From Arsenophonus fragariae (GTDB lineage: Bacteria; Pseudomonadota; Gammaproteobacteria; Enterobacterales; Enterobacteriaceae): DNA of 64,000 nucleotides. Both the position numbers and the translations under genes were made by a program. The stretch is taken from positions 93,656 to 157,655 of the forward strand of contig JBDPYZ010000004.1 of the NCBI GenBank assembly GCA_047291315.1, written 5' to 3'. Under the pieces are notes generated by a model. The model had not been told where the DNA came from, made no database searches, and saw only the letters and a list, made by a program, of their open reading frames with translations. Positions 44,032 to 51,973 of this stretch are shown here, in pieces; the first letter of the stretch is position 1; every line of letters starts with the position of its first letter.

Positions 44032-44306
44032 GATAATTTCTCCTGGGTTTCGAGCGAAAGAAATAGAAAGATCAGAAAAATCCAAAGTACCCTCTCATCA
44101 TTACCCTTCAAAAGAAGAAAAACAAAAGTCTAGACACCTAGATTTATAATTATCATTAGGTGGCAGACTGAATGGGGTGATCAATACCGCAGCATAAGAA
44201 ACGGCGAGCTTTTTAGCTCACCCACCCAGAAAACCATAGAGAAGTGAGATTTAAGTACCGGTACAAAAATCTATACCGGCTTATGCTTTGCGGGTTGATT
44301 ATTCAG

Positions 44307-44332
44307 ATCTCTGATAAATCAGAGATGTTTTT
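44307..44332 (+). terminator. Hairpin with T-rich tail
   Basis: ATCTCTGAT (44307-44315) and ATCAGAGAT (44318-44326) form a perfect 9-bp stem with a 2-base gap, followed by GTTTTTA. Confidence 0.5.
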
Positions 44333-44594
44333 ACTTGACTGACATTTTAATTTTTCGTCAACAATACGTTGCTCACAAAACTTCAATTGCCTGTATTTTA
44401 ATTTTAGTCACTATTGTTGATATGGGGTTTAAATTTTGCATCCCATCTTTGAATTTTATTCTGGTGGCAGGACTGGCTTACTGGGTTTTGATGAAGATTA
44501 AGCCGCTCTGCCCTAATTCGAAGATCGAAAATATTAATAAATTATAGAATTTTATATTTAAAAAATTAATTCATTTTTTCTACATAGTCTCATC

Positions 44595-44628
44595 ACGCAC
44601 CAGCAAGCAATCTGGTGCGTTTTTTTTC
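44595..44628 (+). terminator. Strong rho-independent terminator
   Basis: ACGCACCAG (44595-44603) and CTGGTGCGT (44612-44620) enclose an 8-base loop and are followed by eight Ts. It insulates parM from upstream transcription. Confidence 0.8.
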
Positions 44629-44661
44629 AATTTTTAACCGAATATATTAATTACCTAAAAT

Positions 44662-44810
44662 ATCTCTATATTTTCTCATTTATATCTTAAAATAAATTCA
44701 AAAATATTATTTATCTCTAATATTTCTCATATTAGTATTTTATTTATTATTTTTTGATGCATTAATGGTATTATGAATTATTAATACCAAATTGATCTCT
44801 AATATTTACC
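44662..44810 (+). repeat. Candidate parC centromere/operator repeats
   Basis: Three direct repeats ATCTCTATATTTTCTCAT (44662-44679), ATCTCTAATATTTCTCAT (44713-44730) and ATCTCTAATATTTACC (44795-44810) lie just before parM. In R1-type systems ParR binds direct repeats at this place, which act as both centromere and operator. Confidence 0.6.
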
Positions 44811-44821
44811 AAAGGTGATTC

Positions 44822-45778
44822 ATGAAAATATATATCGATGACGGTTCAACAAACATCAAATTAACGTGGAATGAGAAAGGAATTCAGAAGCGCTTTATTA
44901 GCCCAAACAGCTTTAAGCGTGACTGGTCAGTCTCTTTTGGTGACAGCAATAGTTCAAATTATACCATCAATGGAGAAATGTACTCTTTTGATGCGATAAG
45001 TCCTACCGCCGTTACAACAACCAATGTCGGTTATCAATACAGTGATGTGAATGTGATTGCGGTGCATCATGCATTACTGCAATCAAAATTAACGCCACAA
45101 GATGTAGAAATCGTTGTTTCTTTGCCGATTGCTGAGTATTTTGATACCAAAAATCAGCCGAATTTGGCGAATATCCAAAGAAAAAAAGCCAATTTTAAAA
45201 AAGCTGTTGAAGTTAAAGACGGAAAAACTTTTAACATCACCCATGTTGAGGTCATGCCGGAATCAATACCTGCTGGATTCTCAATAGCCAAAGAACTTGA
45301 TGACCTTGATTCGCTTTTGATTGTGGATTTAGGGGGTACAACGCTGGATATAGCTCAAGTGATGGGCAAAATGAGTGGCGTATCGAAAATATACGGAAAT
45401 TCTCATTTGGGCGTATCAATGATGACGCAATCTGTCAAAGAAGCGCTTAGTTTGGCAAAAACTAACGGAAGTAACTACCTAGCGGATGATATCATTATCC
45501 ACAGTAATGATATGAGTTACCTGAAACGCCGTATCAACGATGCCAGCCAAATAAATAATGTTCTTGCAGTACTAAGGCAATCAAAACACAGATTGATTAA
45601 TCGTGTACTGGACGCAATCAATACATTCAGTGGATATACTCATGTATTGGTGATAGGCGGAGGGGCAGAAATTATTGCCGATGCGATTAAATCACATTGT
45701 GTGACGAGAGAGGATAGGTTTTTTAAAAGCGAAAACCCTCAGTTTGATTTGGTTAATGGCATGTTTTCTATAGGGTGA
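44822..45778 (+). CDS. parM: ParM actin-like partition ATPase
   Basis: A 318-residue protein of the ParM/StbA actin family. Phosphate and nucleotide motifs are visible: YIDDGSTNIKLTW at residue 3, LLIVDLGGTTLDIAQV near 160, and HVLVIGGGAEII near 280. Filaments push plasmids apart with ParR as adaptor. It follows parC-like repeats and precedes parR by six bases, the classic parMRC layout. Confidence 0.9.
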   Translation: MKIYIDDGSTNIKLTWNEKGIQKRFISPNSFKRDWSVSFGDSNSSNYTINGEMYSFDAISPTAVTTTNVGYQYSDVNVIAVHHALLQSKLTPQDVEIVVSLPIAEYFDTKNQPNLANIQRKKANFKKAVEVKDGKTFNITHVEVMPESIPAGFSIAKELDDLDSLLIVDLGGTTLDIAQVMGKMSGVSKIYGNSHLGVSMMTQSVKEALSLAKTNGSNYLADDIIIHSNDMSYLKRRINDASQINNVLAVLRQSKHRLINRVLDAINTFSGYTHVLVIGGGAEIIADAIKSHCVTREDRFFKSENPQFDLVNGMFSIG

Positions 45779-45784
45779 ATCGAT

Positions 45785-46147
45785 ATGGACACACGTAGAA
45801 AAATTCAATTTTACATCAATCCTGATAGAAATAGTGCTGACAAGTGCGCAGGTGAAGTGTTAGAGAACATACCACAAGGAGAGAGAGGGAAATTCATGCG
45901 AGCAGCATTTCTATCTGGAGTAGCGCTTTTTAAACAAGAGCCACGATTGATTTATATGTTGAGTGAACTTTTGACGGAAAAAACCACGATTGAAGAAATT
46001 ACCAAAGTGATGGAAACTGTGTTAAAAAACAAAATGTCTGATTTCGACGATGATTATGTTGAACTTGACGTATTGAATTCAATTGAAGATTTAAGAGCAT
46101 TGAAAACGCGCAATAATGCCAAAAATCTATTTGGAAAATCAAGGTAA
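45785..46147 (+). CDS. parR: ParR centromere-binding adaptor
   Basis: A 120-residue protein with an N-terminal ribbon-helix-helix (KIQFYINPDRNSADKCAGEVLENIP, then RGKFMRAAFLSGVALF) and an acidic C-terminus. It would bind the upstream repeats and cap ParM filaments. Assigned mainly by order and length, which match StbB/ParR. Confidence 0.8.
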   Translation: MDTRRKIQFYINPDRNSADKCAGEVLENIPQGERGKFMRAAFLSGVALFKQEPRLIYMLSELLTEKTTIEEITKVMETVLKNKMSDFDDDYVELDVLNSIEDLRALKTRNNAKNLFGKSR

Positions 46148-46237
46148 CTGGGTGAAATTTTCCATTGAAGTTTTATGATGAATTTGCCATGAGTCAATTT
46201 TGATGATTAAAACTAAAAAGTTTTACCTCGATAAATT

Positions 46238-46266
46238 AAGCCAACTTTTGGGGTTGGCTTTTTTCT
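46238..46266 (+). terminator. Terminator after parMR
   Basis: AAGCCAAC (46238-46245) pairs with GTTGGCTT (46253-46260), followed by a run of Ts. Confidence 0.8.
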
Positions 46267-46383
46267 TTCTGAAATCCACAAACTCGAAAACACCTAAAAC
46301 TCATTTTGAGCGACGATAAAATTTTGGCTGTACGAATTTACGTTTTTTTTGATAAAATCGCTTATAATTGATTATAGGAGCTT

Positions 46384-46656
46384 TTATAGGTAGTTATAAC
46401 TATTCTTTCTGTCTTCCTTTAGCACTTCAATGAAGACTTGCTCGAATTCGTCATTTTTGGGTAGGTCTTGTTTGAGGATATATTTGCTGACGAAGAAATC
46501 CGGCTCAATGCCTAATAGTCTTGAGGCTTCAAAACCCCGCTTGACCCAATCTAGTGGCAAAATGTGTTCGTGGACTAATTCCTCAGCCCAATGCCAATCA
46601 AATTGTTTGATTTCGTCTTCACGCAGAATACGAACTGACTTTTCGTCATAAGTCAC
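46384..46656 (-). CDS. Protein coupled to HU, unknown
   Basis: A 90-residue acidic protein (MTYDEKSVRILREDEIKQFDWHW). The GTG start overlaps the HU stop (GTGA), implying coupling. No family recognised. In unit 1 its place is taken by the IS200-type relic and the ParA module. Confidence 0.6.
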   Translation of the reverse strand: MTYDEKSVRILREDEIKQFDWHWAEELVHEHILPLDWVKRGFEASRLLGIEPDFFVSKYILKQDLPKNDEFEQVFIEVLKEDRKNSYNYL

Positions 46657-46925
46657 TTGATTGCCTCTTTGAGATTTTGACCCGCTTTAAAACTCGGTAC
46701 GTTTGCAGCAGCAATTTTAAGCGTCTCGCCTGTTTGTGGATTTCTGCCTTGTCTAGCAGCTCGTTGTTTAACCTGAAAGCTACCAAAGCCAACTAGCTGT
46801 ACGTCATTGCCTGATTTTAGCGCTTCTGTCACAGTTTTAATTAATGCGTTAACTGCTTTCTCAGAATTTTTTTTGGTTAAGCCTGATTTCTCTGCAATTT
46901 TGTTGATGAGTTCTGTTTTGTTCAT
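46653..46925 (-). CDS. HU-family nucleoid protein
   Basis: A 90-residue HU protein, full family length. MNKTELINKIAEKSGLTKK start, VGFGSFQVKQRAARQGRNPQTGETLKI beta-arm with the RNPQTG proline tip, and FKAGQNLKEAIK end. It lies downstream of rep on the same strand. HU-like proteins help iteron plasmids open their origins, so it may serve this replicon. Unit 1 has a frameshifted copy. Confidence 0.85.
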   Translation of the reverse strand: MNKTELINKIAEKSGLTKKNSEKAVNALIKTVTEALKSGNDVQLVGFGSFQVKQRAARQGRNPQTGETLKIAAANVPSFKAGQNLKEAIK

Positions 46926-47084
46926 GTTGTGCCTTATTTTTAAATTTAATGATTCTATCATTAATTAGATTAATGGGTGTCATTTTAGGTGTTTTGCTAA
47001 CTTAATTAAACATTAACAAACGTATACATCTTTTCTCATCCTTTCTTTAAGGTATGTCGGGATGTACATGTTTTCTTTTTTAAA

Positions 47085-48170
47085 TCAAAAATTTTGTATT
47101 AATTCGAGTTCTTTTTCAGAAAAAATAATATCTTCGTTTTGCTCAGGTTTCGCAATGGATATTTTTGTATTTTTACCTTCCCTCATAGCGAGTTCTAGCT
47201 TCTTTTCTTCGTACCAATTCCGCTTGCAATACTTAGAACATTCGATTGCTCTTCGTAAATCGGGCATAGTTAAACTCAATGCAGGGTCGTATTTCTTTAA
47301 ATCCTTCTCGTACTGATAGAGAATCTCCGCATTTTTCTTCATCCATGCGCCTTCGTCATGAGATCCTGATTTTACATGTGGACGCTTGGCTAGTCTTGGG
47401 CGAGTTGGTTTTGTTTTGACGTGATCATCTTTTTCTAAAAGATAAGTAATCTCAATGTCTGTTATTGATCTTCCCGTTTTTATAGTACGCCAATTTAAGG
47501 AAATGTCTGTAAGTGACTGGATTTGTTCAAAAGCAGGTATTAATGTTCTTTTTTTAAGATCATCGAAACTTTTCGATAAATTTGGGAAAATAGCCCTAAA
47601 ATGGTGAATTGGCATTATAAGAGTGTAAACATCTAATTTTTTACCTTTTTTGTGTTCTCTGTTTCTTGCTTTTCTGATGTAACTTAGTAATATCCAATAT
47701 ATTCTCAATGCTATAGGATTAGTTAATCTTTGAACTGCTTCTACAGAGCAAACAGTGAAGTTTCCTTTTAGCTCGAAAAGATAAGGTTCTACACTACGGC
47801 TAAAGCATAGTGATAATTTACTACAATCTTCTTGCTTTTTATAAAAACTAGCATCATCCAACCAATTAACCATATGAATAGTTTTCTTTGCTTTGTTATC
47901 AAGCCTAAAAAATTCTATTTGTTTTTTCATTAGTCCAATTAGAGCATCCCTCATAGTAACCCATACTTTTTGTTCGTTAGTATTAAACATTTCAATAAAT
48001 TCTTTTGGGTATAAGGTTATTCTGCCTGGATTACTTATTTTCGAATCAATCCTTGATAGCGCTAATATTAATAGTCTCATTTCATTACGTGTAAGCTTGT
48101 AACTTGCTTCTATTAGGTCATTACTTTGAACTAAATTGTAATTTGGATCTTTATCAACTGATGCTGACAT
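47085..48170 (-). CDS. Rep_3-family initiator, second type
   Basis: A 361-residue initiator. QSNDLIEASYKLTRNEMRLLILALSRI is the classic Rep_3 opening, and FRAIFPNLSKSFDDLKKRTLIPAF marks the second winged helix. The last 105 residues (from RPRLAKRPH) are nearly identical to the unit 1 initiator, with the DNA-binding part different. Its iterons (48269-48512) also differ. It probably defines a separate incompatibility group. Confidence 0.85.
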   Translation of the reverse strand: MSASVDKDPNYNLVQSNDLIEASYKLTRNEMRLLILALSRIDSKISNPGRITLYPKEFIEMFNTNEQKVWVTMRDALIGLMKKQIEFFRLDNKAKKTIHMVNWLDDASFYKKQEDCSKLSLCFSRSVEPYLFELKGNFTVCSVEAVQRLTNPIALRIYWILLSYIRKARNREHKKGKKLDVYTLIMPIHHFRAIFPNLSKSFDDLKKRTLIPAFEQIQSLTDISLNWRTIKTGRSITDIEITYLLEKDDHVKTKPTRPRLAKRPHVKSGSHDEGAWMKKNAEILYQYEKDLKKYDPALSLTMPDLRRAIECSKYCKRNWYEEKKLELAMREGKNTKISIAKPEQNEDIIFSEKELELIQNF

Positions 48171-48514
48171 TTTTATACCTCTAAAAATGTGGTGAAGCCA
48201 TTGTTATTTTTTATATTTACCTTTCTTTTTATTGAAAGATTTATATATAAAAATCATTTAGTTAAATTGTTATAGCCGGACAAAAAAGTCGTTATAGCCG
48301 GACAAAAAAGTCGTTATAGCCGGACAAAAAAGTCGTTATAGCCGGACATTTTTTCTGTGTATAAGTTAATCCAACAATATTAATTGAAAATAATAAAAAA
48401 CAAATTAAATCAATCTCTTATGTTATTTTGTGCATGGTCATATAAATTTTAAATTTATTCATATTTAGTTGCGGATATCATTTATAAATATTAATAGCCG
48501 GACAAAAAAGTCGT
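48171..48514. other. Candidate plasmid origin with five 22-bp iterons
   Basis: Four abutting 22-bp repeats from 48269 to 48355 contain TATAGCCGGACAAAAAAGTC (the last is degenerate). A fifth copy is at 48491-48512, after about 135 bases of AT-rich sequence. The layout matches unit 1 (8125-8392), but the repeat sequence differs. Confidence 0.8.
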
Positions 48515-48694
48515 TTAATTTTTTTTAGATAGTGATTCTTCTAACATATTAGTTGCTTCTATAACTACATCAATTAATCTATATTTTTCAAATCCTTGGG
48601 ATTTTCTCATCATTTTTATTTTATCTATTCTTTCCTTTACTTCTCTTGGAATTCTTATAGATACATAATCATCATAGACGATTTTTTTCGACAT
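48515..48694 (-). CDS. CopG-like ribbon-helix-helix regulator
   Basis: A 59-residue protein: MSKKIVYDDYVSIRIPREVK (strand), then ERIDKIKMMRKSQG and IDVVIEATNMLEESL (helices). This is the CopG/Arc fold of plasmid copy-number repressors. AGGAG lies eight bases upstream. It sits beyond the distal iteron and reads toward rep, at the place of the XRE regulator in unit 1. Confidence 0.75.
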   Translation of the reverse strand: MSKKIVYDDYVSIRIPREVKERIDKIKMMRKSQGFEKYRLIDVVIEATNMLEESLSKKN

Positions 48695-48739
48695 AAATTT
48701 CTCCTTTAAGCTGTATTGATAATATCAATTAGACAAAAA

Positions 48740-48776
48740 AACGCAACAAAAAATTGACTTTATTTTTTGTTGCGTT
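48740..48776. promoter_or_regulatory. Palindromic operator with divergent promoter elements
   Basis: AACGCAACAAAAAA (48740-48753) and TTTTTTGTTGCGTT (48763-48776) are perfect 14-bp arms. The spacer contains TTGACT (48754), which with TATGAT at 48776 gives a rightward promoter of 16-base spacing toward the LuxR leader. A leftward TTGCGT/TATTAT pair faces the CopG-like gene. It is a good candidate shared operator. Confidence 0.6.
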
Positions 48777-48809
48777 ATGATTAATTCAATCTTTCTTAGT
48801 ATTTAAAGA

Positions 48810-48884
48810 TAGTCGCTCTATGTAAGTGCTGTAACACTTGCATAGAGCTAATCCAAAACCTACGTAAATAGGAATCGGACTATG
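48810..48884 (+). promoter_or_regulatory. Structured leader, copy C
   Basis: UAGUC at 48810 can pair with GACUA at the start codon. The stem is GCTCTATGTAAGTG / CACTTGCATAGAGC (one G.U pair), with loop CTGTAA. CCTA and TAGG flank the ribosome-binding site. It has the most perfect stem of the seven copies. Confidence 0.7.
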
Positions 48885-49016
48885 AAAAAGTCTACCTTCG
48901 GCGTGCTTGTCTGTGAAGCACCAAATAAAATAATCCAGTTATTCGCTCGAACCTCACGCAACTTAACCCTTCGTCAGCGTGCCCGAATTCTCAAGAAAGT
49001 TGGGGGCGCAGCATGA
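48882..49016 (+). CDS. Leader-associated small ORF C
   Basis: A 44-residue ORF (MKKSTFGVLVCEAPNKIIQL start, LTLRQRARILKKVGGAA end). TGA overlaps the LuxR ATG (ATGA). It shares the LTxRQR...GGAA ending with ORFs B and G, but not the first half. Confidence 0.65.
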   Translation: MKKSTFGVLVCEAPNKIIQLFARTSRNLTLRQRARILKKVGGAA

Positions 49017-49750
49017 TAGATTTCACTTTAAATAGCCGCCATAATTTATTTTTAAATAACAAAAATATTAATCATGTGATTAAAGCTTTTTTAGAGCGAG
49101 AAATAAAAAAAATTGGCACGTTGAGATATTCATATTCGGTCATGGATAAAAATAATCCTAATTGTTATTTTTGTTTGACGAATTATCCCGATGAATGGGT
49201 TGAAATTTACAAAAGAGAAGGCTACCAGTACGTTGACCCAACGATAAAAAAATCAATAAACCGTACTTTACCTTTCTTTTGGGATGAAAATATTCTCATC
49301 AATTTGAGATCAGAGTTAAAAAAAATAGTGAATGCCGCAAAAAATTATAATTTTTTTGGCGGTTATACATTCATATTTCATGACCTCAATGATTATTTGG
49401 CAAGATTAACGGTGATAATCGATGAGCCTAATTACCCTGAACTAGAGACAAAAAGCAAAGATAAACTGCAAATGTTGCTGATGATAACTCACAACAAACT
49501 TATTTCGGCTTATTCAGAAGGGAGTAATCAGCATGAAAAGGCTTCTGAAATATTTACCCTGCGTGAAAATGATATTCTTCACTGGGTGAGCATGGGAAAA
49601 ACTTATTCTGAAATATCTACGATATTAGGTATTAAAACAGGAACAGTTAAATTTCACATGAGTAACGTAGTAAAAAAACTGGGCGTATATAATGCGAAAC
49701 AAGCGATAAGAATTAGTACTGAACTAAATCTTATCCGGCGAGCTATGTAA
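49013..49750 (+). CDS. LuxR-type quorum-sensing regulator with autoinducer domain
   Basis: A 245-residue protein with both LuxR domains. The N-terminal half carries W62, Y66, D75, P76 and W90. Each is exactly five residues beyond the TraR ligand-contact residues W57, Y61, D70, P71 and W85, so acyl-homoserine lactone binding is likely. The C-terminal helix-turn-helix is TLRENDILHWVSMGKTYSEISTILGIK. No luxI gene is in the window, so it is a solo regulator. It may tie replication or lysis to cell density. Confidence 0.85.
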   Translation: MIDFTLNSRHNLFLNNKNINHVIKAFLEREIKKIGTLRYSYSVMDKNNPNCYFCLTNYPDEWVEIYKREGYQYVDPTIKKSINRTLPFFWDENILINLRSELKKIVNAAKNYNFFGGYTFIFHDLNDYLARLTVIIDEPNYPELETKSKDKLQMLLMITHNKLISAYSEGSNQHEKASEIFTLRENDILHWVSMGKTYSEISTILGIKTGTVKFHMSNVVKKLGVYNAKQAIRISTELNLIRRAM

Positions 49751-49761
49751 AAACGGTGATA

Positions 49762-49823
49762 TTCCGCTTCCTCGCCAGTTCGCTCGCGTTGCTCGGTCAC
49801 TTGGCTGTGGCGAGCGGTGGGGG
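49762..49823 (+). repeat. ColE1-origin-like GC-rich hairpin, copy 2
   Basis: CCGCTTCCTCGCC and GGCGAGCGGTGG enclose an inner CGCTCGCG...CTCGG hairpin, with a T-rich tail. It directly follows the LuxR stop and may also act as terminator. See copy 1 at 8936. Confidence 0.5.
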
Positions 49824-50116
49824 TTTTAATTTTAAGGATTTTTGGAGGTAATTTTTAATTATTTTTGTTTTCTCAATTTATTTTATGAACACCAAACAGC
49901 GGGAACAAGGAAGCAGATGTTAATTAGTAATGAGTTGCCTGTTAAACCTAGATAAAAAGAGATAAGAAAGGGAGATGCTTTAACTTACTGAAATATAACG
50001 TATCGCGTTTTCATTTTTTGTTAGTGTTATTATCAATTTTAAATAGAGTTAATTTCAAAATAATTGATTAATTTGATAGACAGTCTATTTTTTTTGATAT
50101 ACTATTTATCTAAAAT
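49824..50116. other. AT-rich gap upstream of first RepL-like gene
   Basis: No gene. A short palindrome ATAGACAGTCTAT at 50077-50089 precedes the RepL-like gene and may be its operator. Confidence 0.4.
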
Positions 50117-50668
50117 ATGAATTTATATGAAAGTAACATTATCATGAAATCACCAGAAAATGAAACTGCTATACGATATAACAGTAATCCTTTTATTAAC
50201 AATATGCTGTTATCAACAAAAGTGAAACAAATCAAGGTTTCTAGATTGGGTAAGGATGATAACATACTAGTTAATAGAAAGACTGGTGAAGTTAATGGAA
50301 CACATGTTGTTACTTATCGTAAAGTAGATGATGAGAAATTCGTTAAATTATTTACTTCAAATATTGCTTTAACTTTTGACCTTAAATCTGCTGGTATAAA
50401 GGCTTTTAATGTTCTTATGTGGTCTGTTCAAAGAACAGCTATTGACACTGATATAGTGTGTCTTGATAAATATGCTCTTAATGATTTTCTTCAAGAAAAT
50501 ACATTAAAAATGAGTATGCCAACTTTTTGGCGCGGTATTAAAGAGTTAGAGGATGTTAAAGTAATAGCTAAGGCAAGAAAACTTGGTTTTTATTACATAA
50601 ATCCTAACTTTGTTTTTAATGGAGATCGGATAGCATTTACAACAGCTATTGAAAAAATAAAGAAGTAA
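50117..50668 (+). CDS. RepL-like protein, array member 1
   Basis: A 183-residue protein; a start at 50144 (MKSPENETAIRY) aligns better with the paralogue at 51133. The core VSRLGKDDNILVNRKTGEVNG, then FVKLFTSNIALTFDLKSAGIKAFNVL and YYINPNFVFNGDRIAFTTAIEK, resembles RepL-type replication proteins with a winged helix. About half the residues match the next array member. The stop lies seven bases before leader D. Confidence 0.65.
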   Translation: MNLYESNIIMKSPENETAIRYNSNPFINNMLLSTKVKQIKVSRLGKDDNILVNRKTGEVNGTHVVTYRKVDDEKFVKLFTSNIALTFDLKSAGIKAFNVLMWSVQRTAIDTDIVCLDKYALNDFLQENTLKMSMPTFWRGIKELEDVKVIAKARKLGFYYINPNFVFNGDRIAFTTAIEKIKK

Positions 50669-50674
50669 TAAAAA

Positions 50675-50750
50675 TAGTCGCCCTGCGTTAGTGCTACAAC
50701 ACCAACGCAGAGCTAACCCAAAACCTAAACTAACTAGGAGTCGGACTATG
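50675..50750 (+). promoter_or_regulatory. Structured leader, copy D
   Basis: UAGUC/GACUA closing pair, stem CTGCGTTAGTG / CACCAACGCAG (one A.C mismatch), loop CTACAA, and the CCTA/TAGG stem over the ribosome-binding site. Confidence 0.65.
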
Positions 50751-50897
50751 CGAAATAGTACGCATATTGCATGCATAATGAAAGCGTGTGGCACATCAAT
50801 CGAGCAGCTTCTTACATCAAAAACTCAATCTAACTTTAAGAAACGGCGAAGACTGGCAAACTTGTTTTTGCTAGACAGAGGCGTTCACCAAGCATAG
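50748..50897 (+). CDS. Leader-associated small ORF D
   Basis: A 49-residue ORF. The first 18 residues match ORF B (MRNSTHIACIMKACG), but the end is different and very basic (NFKKRRRLANLFLLDRG). No LuxR gene follows. It is the same type as ORF F. Confidence 0.6.
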   Translation: MRNSTHIACIMKACGTSIEQLLTSKTQSNFKKRRRLANLFLLDRGVHQA

Positions 50898-51132
50898 CGA
50901 GGTAGTGGTTTTTAGTTACTCCTTTGTTTCAAAAGATAAAAGAAGAGATCTAATCATAAACCCTGTTATAAACAGAATTCAATTTTTAATATCTGTTGGT
51001 CTGACATGCAAATACTGTTATTGGTATAATCAAAAATACATATTATTTTGATGGTAATAGAATCAAAAAACATGTTGACATAATCAAAAAAATAACTAAA
51101 ATGCTTAAATAAGAGTAAAAAAAAACAGAAAA
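50898..51132. repeat. AATCAAAAA repeats upstream of RepL-like gene 2
   Basis: AATCAAAAA words recur near 51027, 51059, 51082 and in the gene start at 51147, with an inverted ATTTTGAT near 51046. They are candidate binding sites for the adjacent protein. Confidence 0.45.
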
Positions 51133-51660
51133 ATGCATATGATGGAATCAAAAAATAGCGATGTAATGAGGTATAAACAAAATCCATTCGTGGAAAATAT
51201 GATGATTCCTATAGGGACTAAACAAATTCGATTATCAAAAATGGGTAAAGATCGTAATGTGTTAGTCAATCAACTTACAGGAGAAGTTTTAGGAACGCAT
51301 GTAACAACTTACAAAAAAGTTGATAGAGGGAAATTTATAAAACTTTTCGCTGAAAATATAGCTATGACTTTTGAATTAGGTTCTGCTGGACTGAAAGCAT
51401 TAAATGTATTGATTTTTACAGTACAAAACTCAGGAATGAATAAAGACAGAGTTGTATTGGATAAATACGCTTTAGAAGAATTTTTATCTGATTCAGGACA
51501 AAAATTATCACAAGCCACCTTTACTAGAGGCATTAAAGAACTAGTAGGAGCTCAGATAATCGCAAGATGTTTAAAGCAAGGTGATTATTTTATTAACCCA
51601 AATTTTATTTTCAATGGAGATAGAGTCGCATTTACTACAGCAATAGAAAAAGAAGATTAA
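51133..51660 (+). CDS. RepL-like protein, array member 2
   Basis: A 175-residue paralogue of the protein at 50117: NPFVENMMIPIGTKQIRLSKMGKDRN, FELGSAGLKALNVLIFTVQ, and YFINPNFIFNGDRVAFTTAIEK. The winged-helix half is conserved; upstream repeats differ. The stop lies three bases before leader E. Confidence 0.65.
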   Translation: MHMMESKNSDVMRYKQNPFVENMMIPIGTKQIRLSKMGKDRNVLVNQLTGEVLGTHVTTYKKVDRGKFIKLFAENIAMTFELGSAGLKALNVLIFTVQNSGMNKDRVVLDKYALEEFLSDSGQKLSQATFTRGIKELVGAQIIARCLKQGDYFINPNFIFNGDRVAFTTAIEKED

Positions 51661-51662
51661 AT

Positions 51663-51736
51663 TAGCGGTACTTGAAGGGACGGTAATCCCAACAAGCACC
51701 TGATCCAAAACCTAGACAAGTAGGAGTCGGACTATG
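51663..51736 (+). promoter_or_regulatory. Structured leader, copy E
   Basis: Stem GGTACTTG / CAAGCACC (one A.C mismatch), AA/AA internal loop, inner GGGA/TCCC, loop CGGTAA. CCTA/TAGG stem present. The outer UAGUC is reduced to UAG. Confidence 0.6.
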
Positions 51737-51877
51737 CGAAATAGTACGCATATTGCATGCATAATGAAAGCGTGTGGCATATCAATCGAGCAGATATTAA
51801 ACTTTGCTCTCACATCAAAACACCTCACAAATCGTCAGCGTTTGTACCTTCTAAGTATCGGAGGTTCACATGAGTAA
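51734..51877 (+). CDS. Leader-associated small ORF E
   Basis: A 47-residue ORF like B and G until SIGG, then SHE and stop, because the sequence switches to the LuxR 3' fragment. Confidence 0.55.
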   Translation: MRNSTHIACIMKACGISIEQILNFALTSKHLTNRQRLYLLSIGGSHE

Positions 51878-51962
51878 CGTAGTAAAAAAACTGGGCGTAT
51901 ATAATGCGAAACAAGCGATAAGAATTAGTACTGAACTAAATCTTATCCGGCGAGCTATGTAA
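51870..51962 (+). pseudogene. 3' fragment of the LuxR regulator
   Basis: The last 30 codons (from MSNVVKKLGVYN) are the same as the end of the gene at 49013-49750, joined directly to leader ORF E. It has lost the ligand domain and most of the HTH. The junction marks recombination between cassettes. Confidence 0.8.
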
Positions 51963-51973
51963 AAACGGTGATA

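Larger units (their letters stand above)
44032..44821. other. Regulatory region between early genes and parM
   Basis: About 790 bases without a firm gene. They hold two terminator-like hairpins (44307-44332, 44595-44628) and direct repeats before parM (44662-44810). A 70-codon frame at 44335-44547 from a TTG start is hydrophobic in the middle, but has no ribosome-binding site and starts in a hairpin tail. It is left unannotated as a gene. Confidence 0.5.

Noticed and set aside
44335..44547. 70-codon hydrophobic ORF, possible type I toxin before parM
   Set aside because: It starts with TTG in the tail of a hairpin, has no ribosome-binding site and does not resemble Hok or related toxins.
48269..48355. 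Regular 22-bp direct repeats resembling a CRISPR array
   Set aside because: The repeats abut with no spacers, lie next to a Rep_3 gene and match iteron length; no cas genes are present.
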